Assembly: GCF_018070325.1 (NCBI RefSeq)
Contig: NZ_JAGPXY010000003.1
Location: 124,001 to 188,000, forward strand
DNA length: 64,000 bases
Direction of reading: 5' to 3'
From: Micromonospora sp. H61
GTDB lineage: Bacteria; Actinomycetota; Actinomycetes; Mycobacteriales; Micromonosporaceae
Made by a program: the position numbers and the translations under genes. Positions 19,513 through 26,710 of this stretch are shown here, piece by piece. The notes below the pieces were generated by a model. The model was not told the origin of the DNA. It was given only the letters and a program-made list of their open reading frames with translations, and did no database searches. Positions within the stretch are counted from its first letter, which is position 1. The number at the start of each line of letters is the position of its first letter.

Positions 19513-20523
19513 ATGCGTGTGCTGTTCGCCAGTCTTGCGTCCGTCGGTCACACCTATCCGCTGATCCCGCTGGCGATCGCCGCCCGAGAGGCCGGGCACG
19601 AGGTCCACTTCGCCGCCGGGACGGAGGTGCACCCGCCGCTCGCCGCGCACGGCCTGCGACCGTTCCGGCCCGGCGACGCCTTCTACGAGGTGTACGCCGA
19701 GGATCTCGCGCCGGAGCTGGCGCGGCTGCGGCCCGACCTGGTGGTGCACGAGTGGGGGCTGCCGGGGGCGGCCGTGGCGGCTCACCGGGCCGGGATCCCG
19801 GGCCTGTGGCACGGGTTCGGCCGGATGTTCCCCGAGGGCATCGGCCTGGAACTGCCCACCAGGAACGCCGAGGTCGTCGGCCGGCCGCACCTGGACATCT
19901 GGCCGCCCTCGCTGCAGGACACGAACTTCCTCGCCACCGAACGTCGGATCGAGCTGCGACCTGTCGCCTTCTCCACACCGGCCCCGCTGCCTGAACGGGT
20001 GAGCCGTCGCACGTTCCGGCCGTTGATCTATCTGAGCCTCGGCACCGCGTTCGGCACGCCGGAGCTGCTGCGCACCGCCATCGCCGGCCTGGCGGCGCTG
20101 GACACCGAGGTGGTGGTCGCGGCCGGCCGGGTGCCTCTGGAACAACTGGGCGAGTTCCCCGACCACGTCAGCGTGCACCAGTGGGTGTCGCAGGCGGAGT
20201 TGCTGCCGCTCGTCGACCTGGTGGTGCACCACGGAGGTAGCGGCACCACCCTCGGCGCGCTCGCGGCCGGCGTACCGCAGTTGCTGCTGCCGCAGGGCGC
20301 CGACCAGTTTGCCAACGCCGACACGCTCGCCGCCGCCGGTGTCGCGGTGCGGCTCCTTCCCGGCGAGGTGGACCCGAGCGCCATCGCCGAGCAGGCGCAC
20401 CGCCTGCTGCCGCGGCGGGGCCAGGTCGAGCAGCACGACGCGGCCCGCCTGATCGCCGAGGAGATCGCCGGCATGCCCTCGCCGGCGGCCGTCGCCCGAC
20501 TCCTGCCGGAGTACGCCGCCTGA
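19513..20523 (+). CDS. GT1 (UGT-like) glycosyltransferase, compact
   Basis: 336 residues. N-terminal Rossmann half begins MRVLFASLASVGHTYPLIPLA; the C-terminal half carries the donor-binding box VVHHGGSGTTLGALAAGVPQLLLPQGADQFANA near 235. This is the MGT/UGT group that glycosylates lipids or natural products. It is about 50 residues shorter than the usual 390, with the acceptor half reduced. There is no ribosome binding site; TAGGGT at 19499-19504 ends 8 bases before the ATG, so the message may be leaderless. No biosynthetic cluster surrounds it. Confidence 0.8.
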   Translation: MRVLFASLASVGHTYPLIPLAIAAREAGHEVHFAAGTEVHPPLAAHGLRPFRPGDAFYEVYAEDLAPELARLRPDLVVHEWGLPGAAVAAHRAGIPGLWHGFGRMFPEGIGLELPTRNAEVVGRPHLDIWPPSLQDTNFLATERRIELRPVAFSTPAPLPERVSRRTFRPLIYLSLGTAFGTPELLRTAIAGLAALDTEVVVAAGRVPLEQLGEFPDHVSVHQWVSQAELLPLVDLVVHHGGSGTTLGALAAGVPQLLLPQGADQFANADTLAAAGVAVRLLPGEVDPSAIAEQAHRLLPRRGQVEQHDAARLIAEEIAGMPSPAAVARLLPEYAA

Positions 20524-20534
20524 TCGGACGCAAC

Positions 20535-20587
20535 ATCGTCAACTCAGGGTTGACGATACGCATGCGTCAACCTATGGTTGACGCATG
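20535..20587 (+). promoter_or_regulatory. Promoter with two CGTCAAC-N5-GTTGACG operators, leaderless start
   Basis: Operator 1 (20535-20557) has 9-bp arms, operator 2 (20561-20587) has arms of 11-12 bp; both share CGTCAAC-N5-GTTGACG. Operator 1 contains -35 TTGACG (20550-20555) and operator 2 contains -10 TATGGT (20573-20578), 17 bases apart. The predicted start point falls on the ATG at 20585, so operator 2 even covers the start codon. Binding would block transcription; autoregulation by the HTH of the downstream protein is the simplest reading. Confidence 0.7.
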
Positions 20588-21313
20588 ACAGATCCTCTCC
20601 AGATGAGTAACACCGTCAAGCTCGACGACCTGATCCAGGCGATCAAGACGGCGCACACCGACGCGCTCGACCAACTCACCGACGCGGTCATCGCCGCCGA
20701 TCACCTCGGCGAGGTCGCCGACCACCTGATCGGCCACTTCGTCGACCAGGCCCGGCGCTCCGGCGCCTCCTGGACCGACATCGGCCGCAGCATGGGGGTC
20801 ACCAAGCAGGCCGCCCAGAAGCGCTTCGTGCCGAAGGCGACCGAGGCGGCAGCGCTCGACCCCAACGCCGGCTTCGGTCGGTTCACCCCGCGTGCCCGCA
20901 ACGTGGTGATGGCCTCGCAGGAGGAGGCCCGGGCCAGCGGCAACGCCGAGATCGCCCCCGAGCACCTGGTGCTGGGCCTGCTGGCCGAGCCGGAAGGGTT
21001 GGCCGCCAGGGTGATGGCTGGTCGTGGCGCCACCCCCGAGGTGGTACGGGAGGCGGTCGGTGCCGTCCTCCCACCACGGGCCGAGCAGGTTCCGGACCTC
21101 ATTCCGTACGACGCGCGCGGCAAGAAGGCGCTGGAGCTGACCTTCCGGGAGGCGCTGCGCCTCGGGCACAACTACATCGGCACCGAGCACATGCTGCTCG
21201 CGCTGCTGGAGCAGGAGGACGGCGCAGGGGTGCTCACCAACCTCGGCCTGGACAAGGCGACGGTCGAGGCAGACCTGGCCGCCGCCCTCGCCGCCGCCGT
21301 CGGAAAGAAGTGA
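20585..21313 (+). CDS. Clp-N domain protein with helix-turn-helix
   Basis: 242 residues. The N-terminal part carries a helix-turn-helix near 59-78 (SWTDIGRSMGVTKQAAQKRF). Two Clp N-terminal repeats follow (about 98-165 and 172-238: ARNVVMASQEEARASG, HLVLGLLAEPEGLAARV, GTEHMLLALLEQEDG). There is no ATPase domain, so it is not a ClpC chaperone; it may bind ClpC-type clients or sense damage and act as a regulator. Its start lies inside the twin operator described upstream, with no ribosome binding site, which fits a leaderless self-controlled gene. Confidence 0.85.
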   Translation: MTDPLQMSNTVKLDDLIQAIKTAHTDALDQLTDAVIAADHLGEVADHLIGHFVDQARRSGASWTDIGRSMGVTKQAAQKRFVPKATEAAALDPNAGFGRFTPRARNVVMASQEEARASGNAEIAPEHLVLGLLAEPEGLAARVMAGRGATPEVVREAVGAVLPPRAEQVPDLIPYDARGKKALELTFREALRLGHNYIGTEHMLLALLEQEDGAGVLTNLGLDKATVEADLAAALAAAVGKK

Positions 21314-21323
21314 GAACCCGGGG

Positions 21324-21842
21324 TCAGGACGCCTCAGGGAAGCCGTAACGCAGGGCGTGCTCCGGATCGGCCGGGTCGATCTGGCGTACGCCCGCGTCGG
21401 CGAGGCGCTTGTTGACCTCGTCGAGTTGCTCGCGCACCAGGCGGGCCTCCTCCTCGGTGACCCGGCCCCGGTGTGGCTTGCCGGCGTGCTCCAGCGTGCC
21501 GTAGTCGATCTTCTCGGTGCTCTTGCGGGCCTTGGGTGGGCGAACCCGCTCGGCCGTCTTCAACAGCTGCGCCATCGGCACGTCGGTGGCCATCGCGTCG
21601 AACTCGCTGGCGGTCAACACCACCCGGCGGGGCTCGCCGCCACCGTGCCGATCGTGGATCTCCACCACCGCCACGTCCAGCGCGGCGTCGTCGATGTTCT
21701 CCACCTCGCCCGGGGTGGCGTCCAGCTGCACGGGCCCGGCGACCAGGTCCGGGTGCTCCAGCACGACGATGCGGACCACCTCGTCGTCCTGCTGCAGAAC
21801 CGTGCCGGTGAAGTCGGAGACGTGGATCGTCTTCTTGCCCAT
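21324..21842 (-). CDS. Hypothetical protein, 172 aa
   Basis: Soluble, acidic-basic protein beginning MGKKTIHVSDFTGTVL. The first 75 residues look like beta strands (VVRIVVLEHPDLV, DVAVVEIHDRHG), the rest like charged helices (TEEEARLVREQLDEVNKRLADAG). No catalytic motif recognised and no family assigned. AGGAGAAG lies 11 bases before the ATG, and codon use is normal, so the gene is probably real. It converges on the Clp-N gene with a 10-base gap. Confidence 0.7.
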   Translation of the reverse strand: MGKKTIHVSDFTGTVLQQDDEVVRIVVLEHPDLVAGPVQLDATPGEVENIDDAALDVAVVEIHDRHGGGEPRRVVLTASEFDAMATDVPMAQLLKTAERVRPPKARKSTEKIDYGTLEHAGKPHRGRVTEEEARLVREQLDEVNKRLADAGVRQIDPADPEHALRYGFPEAS

Positions 21843-21991
21843 GCGCGGAGCTTCTCCTGTCGTAGGCCGGGATGGCGGACCACAAGAAATTACCCGACAG
21901 GTGTGCGAAAGCCGCCGCTGGACCTCCTCCGGTGTGTCGCCCCGGGCGAACGTCAGAGACTGCCCTTCGGCGCCACCGACTCGGCGGTGCG

Positions 21992-22186
21992 TCAGTGGTT
22001 GTTCAGACGGTGCCTACTGGAGTTGCCGACGGACAGCTTGTTCAGGCCGGCCCACGACAGGGCGCCGCCGCCGATCGTCCGCGGGTTCCGGTAGCGCGGC
22101 TGGGGCGGATTGCCTCCGACGGCCTCCGCCGCCTGCCAGAGTCGCTCGGGGTCCTGCTGGTAGTGGTCGCTCGGCTGAATCGGCAT
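21992..22186 (-). CDS. Small hypothetical protein, 64 aa
   Basis: Starts MPIQPSDHYQQDPERLWQAA and ends NSSRHRLNNH; hydrophilic with several Pro, Arg and Asn. Ribosome binding site is weak (GGTGA), and an upstream in-frame ATG at 22246 is possible. No family recognised. Retained because codon bias looks coding and it fills an otherwise empty gap; could be spurious. Confidence 0.4.
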   Translation of the reverse strand: MPIQPSDHYQQDPERLWQAAEAVGGNPPQPRYRNPRTIGGGALSWAGLNKLSVGNSSRHRLNNH

Positions 22187-22355
22187 GCGTTCACCGTCCC
22201 AAACAAAGGTGTCCAGATATGGAAATACATATGACGGTCGATTCATGTGCCTGGTTCCCGCACCCCTTTCCCGCTCGGCCCTGACGTATCCTGCGCCCGG
22301 CCCCGCCGTCCGGCGTACGGTGATCGACAACGGGTCGGGTGACGGGGAGGTGCGC

Positions 22356-23018
22356 ATGCTCGACCGGCGACTTCACCTGCACCTGGCCACCTGGCTCGGC
22401 CAGTGGCCGGCCGGGCCTGGGTTGCACGTGGTCGCCTCGCACCGGCGGGCCGAACCGGCCTGGGATGGCCGGCTACGCCCCGCGCTCGCCGTGGACACCG
22501 GGCAGAGCGCCGTGCTCTCCGTGGCGCCGGACCGTGTGGCGGCGATCCGCGCGTTGGTCAGCCGTACGCCGGCTCGCTTGCTCGCCGCGCTGCCGGAGGC
22601 CGTCGGCCGACCCGATTTCTGCGTACACGACGGACCCTTCCGGTGGAGCCTGGCACCCGCCCCGTTGCCCGACGTGGGGGAGTGGACCGAGCCGACCGCC
22701 ACCGGGCTGCCGCCGTGGCTGCGACTCTTCGACCGACCGGTGCTGGTGGTCCGTGACCCGGACGGCGCCTATCTGGCCGGCGCCGGGATCAAACGGCACG
22801 ACGCGTACGGGCACGAGTTGGCCGTCGGCACCGTGCCGGCAGCCCAGGGGCGCGGCCTGGCCCGTCGACTGGTGGCCCAGGCGGCGAGGCGGGTGCTCGA
22901 CGAGGGGGCGGTCCCCACCTACCTGCACGAGCGGGACAATCACGCCTCGGCCCGGGTCGCCGAAGCGGCCGGTTTCCCGGACCGGGGCTGGCGCGCGTAC
23001 GGCGTCTATCCGCGCTGA
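22356..23018 (+). CDS. GNAT family acetyltransferase
   Basis: 220 residues. The C-terminal half is a GNAT fold: AYGHELAVGTVPAAQGRGLARRLVAQAARRVLD contains the acetyl-CoA loop (Q-G-R-G-L/A), followed by HERDNHASARVAEAAGF with the conserved Asn. The N-terminal 100 residues are less conserved. ATG 22356 has GGGGAGG about 5 bases upstream. Substrate unknown. Followed by a strong hairpin. Confidence 0.85.
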   Translation: MLDRRLHLHLATWLGQWPAGPGLHVVASHRRAEPAWDGRLRPALAVDTGQSAVLSVAPDRVAAIRALVSRTPARLLAALPEAVGRPDFCVHDGPFRWSLAPAPLPDVGEWTEPTATGLPPWLRLFDRPVLVVRDPDGAYLAGAGIKRHDAYGHELAVGTVPAAQGRGLARRLVAQAARRVLDEGAVPTYLHERDNHASARVAEAAGFPDRGWRAYGVYPR

Positions 23019-23036
23019 GACAGGGCGGGGCTGGGC

Positions 23037-23072
23037 GCGGACCGTGGATCCCGGGCCGGATCCACGGTCCGC
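23037..23072. terminator. Strong hairpin after the GNAT gene
   Basis: Perfect 15-bp arms (23037-23051 and 23058-23072) around a 6-base loop CGGGCC, 19 bases after the stop. No T-run, as is usual in this type of genome. Confidence 0.8.
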
Positions 23073-23222
23073 AACCTCCCCCCAGGCCCCGGTTCCGGGT
23101 GTAGCGGCTGTCGCCGGCGGCGTGCCGCCACGTGTCGATCACGCTACGTATCGAACAGGCTTGGGGCAAGGTTGAAGCTGTCGGTTCGGAGTGTCGAAAA
23201 GCGGACTTGACCTGCTGCTTCG

Positions 23223-23244
23223 CTGGCCGAAGGAGGTCGGCCGG
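23223..23244 (-). terminator. Hairpin after the TetR operon
   Basis: CTGGCCGA / TCGGCCGG arms with a 6-base loop and one T/G wobble, directly behind the TetR stop on the minus strand. Confidence 0.5.
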
Positions 23245-23245
23245 A

Positions 23246-23944
23246 TCAGTGACGGAGCGTGCGAATCAGGTCGAGCACCTGTCGGGTCACCGGCCGCAGG
23301 ACCCGGAGCCGGGACAGCGTCACGAGCCGGTCGACCAGTGGTACGGCCCCGTCGATGAGCTGGCGGGTCTTGGTCTGGCCCGGTGATCGGTCGTGCACCC
23401 AGTAGAGGATCACGCCCATGTACGCGAGCCAGAGCAGCTCGGGCAACTGTGGGCGCAGCTCGGCGTCGACAGTGGCCGTCGATCCGGTCAACACCTCGCC
23501 GAAGAGGTCGATGGCCGCCTGTCGGGGGCCGGAGGACTCCGCGGAGAAGGGGCTCAACGGGGAGGTGGGCTCCGCCGCCGTCTTGAAGAAGGTCGCCGCG
23601 AACCCGTGTGAGGGCGTCAACACGTCGATCCCCGCGTGCAGCACTCCGGCGAGCCGGGGACCGAACGCCTCCTCCCGATCGAGCACTGGCTGCGCGGCGG
23701 CCCGGTGCTCGACCTGGGACTGGGCGTAGAACTCCTGAATCAGATGGTCCTTGGAACCGAAGTAGTAGTAGGCGTTACCGACGGCGACGCCGGCCTCCTG
23801 CGCTATCGCCCGCATGGTGGTCTGGGCGTATCCGCGTTCGCGGAACAGCCGCATCGCGGTGTCCCGGATCAGCTGCCGGGTCTGCTCGCCTCGGGCGGTG
23901 GCTGGGTCACCCGCAGTGGTCGTCTGCGCAGGCTGCTCGGTCAT
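23246..23944 (-). CDS. TetR family regulator
   Basis: 232 residues (GTG 23953 is an alternative start). The HTH is typical: RLFRERGYAQTTMRAIAQEAGVAVGNAYYYFGSKDHLI near residues 36-75. The ligand domain is larger than average and ends with a hydrophobic segment (LPELLWLAYMGVILYWVHD). It is the third gene of an operon whose promoter carries two TTGAAC-N2-GTTCAA dyads, so it probably represses its own operon. It overlaps the end of the DCC1 gene by about 38 bases. Confidence 0.87.
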   Translation of the reverse strand: MTEQPAQTTTAGDPATARGEQTRQLIRDTAMRLFRERGYAQTTMRAIAQEAGVAVGNAYYYFGSKDHLIQEFYAQSQVEHRAAAQPVLDREEAFGPRLAGVLHAGIDVLTPSHGFAATFFKTAAEPTSPLSPFSAESSGPRQAAIDLFGEVLTGSTATVDAELRPQLPELLWLAYMGVILYWVHDRSPGQTKTRQLIDGAVPLVDRLVTLSRLRVLRPVTRQVLDLIRTLRH

Positions 23945-24401
23945 CGAGGTCACCGTATCCCGCCGGTTCGTCGGTCGGCTCGGCCCACGGGTCGCGGATC
24001 CGCTCCCGGATCGCCGAGGCGGCGGCCACCGTCTGCCGGGCGAGGGGCAGCAGGTGCGGTCGGGCCAGCCGCTCGGCAGTGGACCGATGGTCGGTCAGTG
24101 CCCAGAGGCAGGCGAACCAGGCGCCGTCGCCCGCGTACACCTCGCCAGTGTCGGCGATCACTGTGAGATCGCGCAGCGTCGCGTCGTGGTCCAGGCCGGG
24201 GAAGCGCCGCCGGGCCTCGGCGGACCCGGCCGGCACGAACTCCAGAGGTACGAGTTGGGCGCGGGACGACAACCAGCGGCGGGCGGCGCGGCAGAGCGGG
24301 CAGGCCGCGTCGAACAGGACGGTGAACCCCCGGATCCCACCGCCGCAGTGAGCGGTGGGATCCGGGAGCCGACCGACGCCACCGGTCGGGGGCACTGTCA
24401 T
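23907..24401 (-). CDS. DCC1-like thiol-disulfide oxidoreductase
   Basis: 164 residues. The DCC family motif is visible: FTVLFDAACPLCRAARRWL (Asp, then C-P-L-C), then VPLEFVPAGS and the ARRRFPGL segment. Members are predicted thioredoxin-fold oxidoreductases. Start ATG 24401 overlaps the stop of the upstream membrane-protein gene (ATGA). Middle gene of the TetR operon. Confidence 0.85.
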   Translation of the reverse strand: MTVPPTGGVGRLPDPTAHCGGGIRGFTVLFDAACPLCRAARRWLSSRAQLVPLEFVPAGSAEARRRFPGLDHDATLRDLTVIADTGEVYAGDGAWFACLWALTDHRSTAERLARPHLLPLARQTVAAASAIRERIRDPWAEPTDEPAGYGDLDDRAACADDHCG

Positions 24402-24925
24402 CGGGTTGGTGGGTTGGTCGTCGGGCCGCCGCCCGGCTGCGGGCCACCCGACTGGGGTCCGGCCGGGTGCGCGCCGGTCGGCTGCGGTCCGCCCGGGTAC
24501 GCGCCGACCAACTGCGATCCGGGAGGGGCGGATGGCATGGGGAGTCGGCCGATCGGGGCGAGCGGGGGGTGGGTGGCGAGCTGGCGGAGTCGGTTTCGGC
24601 GGTAGCGACCAAGCGCGAAGACGTTGAAGAAGTGCAGCGCGCCGAGGACCAGCAGCACCAAGCCGATTTTGAGAGACAGCTCCTCCATGGCCTGGCTGGT
24701 CGAATCGACTGGGTCGGGGTGCTTCATCGCCACAGTGACGTAGCCGAGGTTGAGCAGGTAGAAGCCGACCACCAGGAGGCTGTTGACCGCTCGGGCGAGT
24801 CGTTCCTCGGCGAACACCTCCTCCAGGAAGACCTGCCCGTTGCGGGACAGCGCTCGCGCCACCCAGATGGTCAGGCCGACGCTGACCGCGAGGTAGATCA
24901 CGTACATCCAGACCTTGATGTCCAT
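24398..24925 (-). CDS. Membrane protein with Pro/Gly-rich tail
   Basis: 175 residues. Three hydrophobic helices: about 6-24 (MYVIYLAVSVGLTIWVA), 47-67 (SLLVVGFYLLNLGYVTVAM) and 85-105 (IGLVLLVLGALHFFNVFAL). The last 55 residues are a low-complexity Pro/Gly tail with repeats such as GGPQPTGAHPAGPQ. ATG 24925 is chosen because AAGAAGGG lies 7 bases upstream. First gene of the TetR-controlled operon; no family assigned. Perhaps the membrane partner of the DCC1 oxidoreductase. Confidence 0.75.
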   Translation of the reverse strand: MDIKVWMYVIYLAVSVGLTIWVARALSRNGQVFLEEVFAEERLARAVNSLLVVGFYLLNLGYVTVAMKHPDPVDSTSQAMEELSLKIGLVLLVLGALHFFNVFALGRYRRNRLRQLATHPPLAPIGRLPMPSAPPGSQLVGAYPGGPQPTGAHPAGPQSGGPQPGGGPTTNPPTR

Positions 24926-24938
24926 GTGGACGCCCTTC

Positions 24939-24995
24939 TTGAACGTGTTCAACTACCGACGTCATCAGACTAGGGCTGATATTGAACATGTTCAA
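24939..24995 (-). promoter_or_regulatory. Two TetR-type operators and promoter
   Basis: TTGAACGTGTTCAA (24939-24952) and TTGAACATGTTCAA (24982-24995) are perfect 14-base dyads of the same site. On the minus strand, TTGAAC of the distal copy forms the -35 box; 17 bases later TAGTCT forms the -10; the second copy lies just past the start point. This arrangement fits tight repression by the TetR encoded third in the operon. Confidence 0.75.
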
Positions 24996-25087
24996 GAAGT
25001 GGCGACCAGTGACTGTGGACACTCTGGTGCGGCGCTGAGGGCGCGCCATCCGGCCGAGCGTCTCAGCCCGGCCGGATGGCGCCCTGC

Positions 25088-26542
25088 TCAGCCGGCCAGG
25101 CCGAGCACCTCGGCCGCCGCGCGACCGTTGGCGTGGCTCGCGCCGAAGGTGGTGACGAAGGCGCGCACGCCCGCGGGCCGCCACTGTGCCGGCCAGCCCA
25201 TCTCCACCACTGTCACCGGGTGCTGGGCCGCCAGGTCGGCGATCAGCTCCGGGCCGCCGGGCAGCCGGTGCAGGTGTCGCCCGACCAGCACGATGGGACG
25301 GTCGCCCGCCAATCCGCGCAGCGTGGCCGGGTCGGTCTCGGCCGCGATCACCCGGATCTCCGGCACCCCGTGCAGGTGCGGACCCAGACCCCACGGCACC
25401 CGACCCTCGGCGATCGTCGACTCGGTGTGCAGTTGCACAACCAGTGGCTGGTCCAGGCCGGTGAGCAGACCGTCCACCCGGACCGCTCGACGCGCTGCCG
25501 CGTACCCCAGCTCGGGGTCGCCGGTGGTCGGCGACCCGCTGGCGGCCCGGGTCCAGGCGGCGAGATCGGCGGCGCGGCCGGCCGCCTCCTCGACCCGCGC
25601 CCTCGCCAGCCGGCCGTCGGCGAGCGCGTCGACGATCTCGGCGGCCACCCGCTCGACCAGTTCGGCGTCGACCTTCGCGCCGATGCAGAGCAGGTCGGCA
25701 CCCGCGCTCAGGGCCCGGACCGCAGCCGGCCCGACCCCGCCGGCGGCCACCGCGGCGCCCCTCATCTCCAGCGCGTCGGTGATGACGGTGCCGGTGAAGC
25801 CGTACTCGGTGCGCAGCAGGTCGACCAGGACGGCTCGGCTGAAGGTGGCCGGGTCGGCGCCGGTGAGCGCCGGCACCCGGATGTGCGCTGTCATCACGGC
25901 GCGCGCCCCGGCGGCGACGATGGCCGCGAACGGCGGTAGGTCCCGCTGGCGGAGCAGGCCCAGCGGAGCGTCCACCGTGGGCAGCTCGTGGTGGGAGTCG
26001 GTGACGGTGGCGCCGTGCCCGGGGAAGTGCTTGGCGCAGGCGGCCACGCCGGCGGCCTGCAACCCGGCCACGGCGGCGGCCGAGTGGGCGGCCACCCGCA
26101 CCGGGTCCGCGCCGAAGGACCGGGTGCCGATCACCGGGTTGTCGTCGGCGGTGTTGACGTCGACGGTGGGGGCGAGGTTGACGGTGATGCCGAGCGCGGC
26201 CAGTTCGGCGCCGATCGACTGGTAGACCCGTCGGGTGAGGGCCACGTCGCCGATCGCGCCCAGGGCGGCGTTGCCGGGGTACGGGCTGCCGGTGGCGTGC
26301 GCCAGCCGGGTCACGTCGCCACCCTCCTCGTCGATCGCGATCAGCGCGTCCGGCCGACCGGCGCGCAGCGCGGCGGTGCTCGCCGCCACCTGCGCGGGAT
26401 CATGCACGTTGGTGCCGAACAGGGTGTGCCCGGCCAGCCCGTCGGCCAGCAGGTCGACCGCCCAGTCCGGCGGGACCGGTCCCGGGTACGCGGCCAGCAG
26501 CGTGCCCAGCGCGAGCCGGCGCAGTCCTGGATCCAACCCCAC
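25088..26542 (-). CDS. nagZ: GH3 beta-N-acetylhexosaminidase (NagZ-like)
   Basis: 484 residues, no signal peptide. The catalytic loop KHFPGHGATVTDSHHELP near 170 carries the Asp-His pair that marks the NagZ subfamily, and the nucleophile Asp is in GTVITDALEM near 250. A C-terminal domain (about 330-484), typical of Gram-positive NagZ, follows. It removes N-acetylglucosamine from muropeptides or amino-sugar glycosides in the cytoplasm. GTG start with GAAGGGGG about 7 bases upstream. It is divergent from a ROK regulator with its own operator, so it is probably under that repressor. Confidence 0.88.
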   Translation of the reverse strand: MGLDPGLRRLALGTLLAAYPGPVPPDWAVDLLADGLAGHTLFGTNVHDPAQVAASTAALRAGRPDALIAIDEEGGDVTRLAHATGSPYPGNAALGAIGDVALTRRVYQSIGAELAALGITVNLAPTVDVNTADDNPVIGTRSFGADPVRVAAHSAAAVAGLQAAGVAACAKHFPGHGATVTDSHHELPTVDAPLGLLRQRDLPPFAAIVAAGARAVMTAHIRVPALTGADPATFSRAVLVDLLRTEYGFTGTVITDALEMRGAAVAAGGVGPAAVRALSAGADLLCIGAKVDAELVERVAAEIVDALADGRLARARVEEAAGRAADLAAWTRAASGSPTTGDPELGYAAARRAVRVDGLLTGLDQPLVVQLHTESTIAEGRVPWGLGPHLHGVPEIRVIAAETDPATLRGLAGDRPIVLVGRHLHRLPGGPELIADLAAQHPVTVVEMGWPAQWRPAGVRAFVTTFGASHANGRAAAEVLGLAG

Positions 26543-26677
26543 GTGCTTCCCCCTTCGGTGCCCCCGCGGGTACGAAACGTCGTACCGGTGGTGGTCTTGG
26601 CCCTGCCGACTCGGCGGAGCGTCCCACCGTCGAGTGGCCGTTACGCTACGGCTACCCGTTCGCAGGTCGGTTTACAG

Positions 26678-26694
26678 TTAGCAAAGTTTACTAA
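26678..26694. promoter_or_regulatory. ROK-type operator, TTAG-N9-CTAA
   Basis: TTAGCAAAGTTTACTAA is a 17-base near-perfect dyad (one mismatched pair plus the centre). It sits 5 bases before the AGAGGA ribosome binding site of the ROK gene, in the gap shared with the divergent nagZ-like gene. AT-rich dyads of this layout are known for actinobacterial ROK repressors. Confidence 0.6.
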
Positions 26695-26710
26695 AACTAG
26701 AGGACGTCTC

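Noticed and set aside
18517..20436. Long minus-strand frame over DUF72 and GT1
   Set aside because: Overlaps two well-supported genes and has shadow-type composition.
19513..20523. Natural-product biosynthetic cluster around the GT1 gene
   Set aside because: Neighbours are DUF72, GH15 and Clp-N genes; no scaffold-building enzyme.
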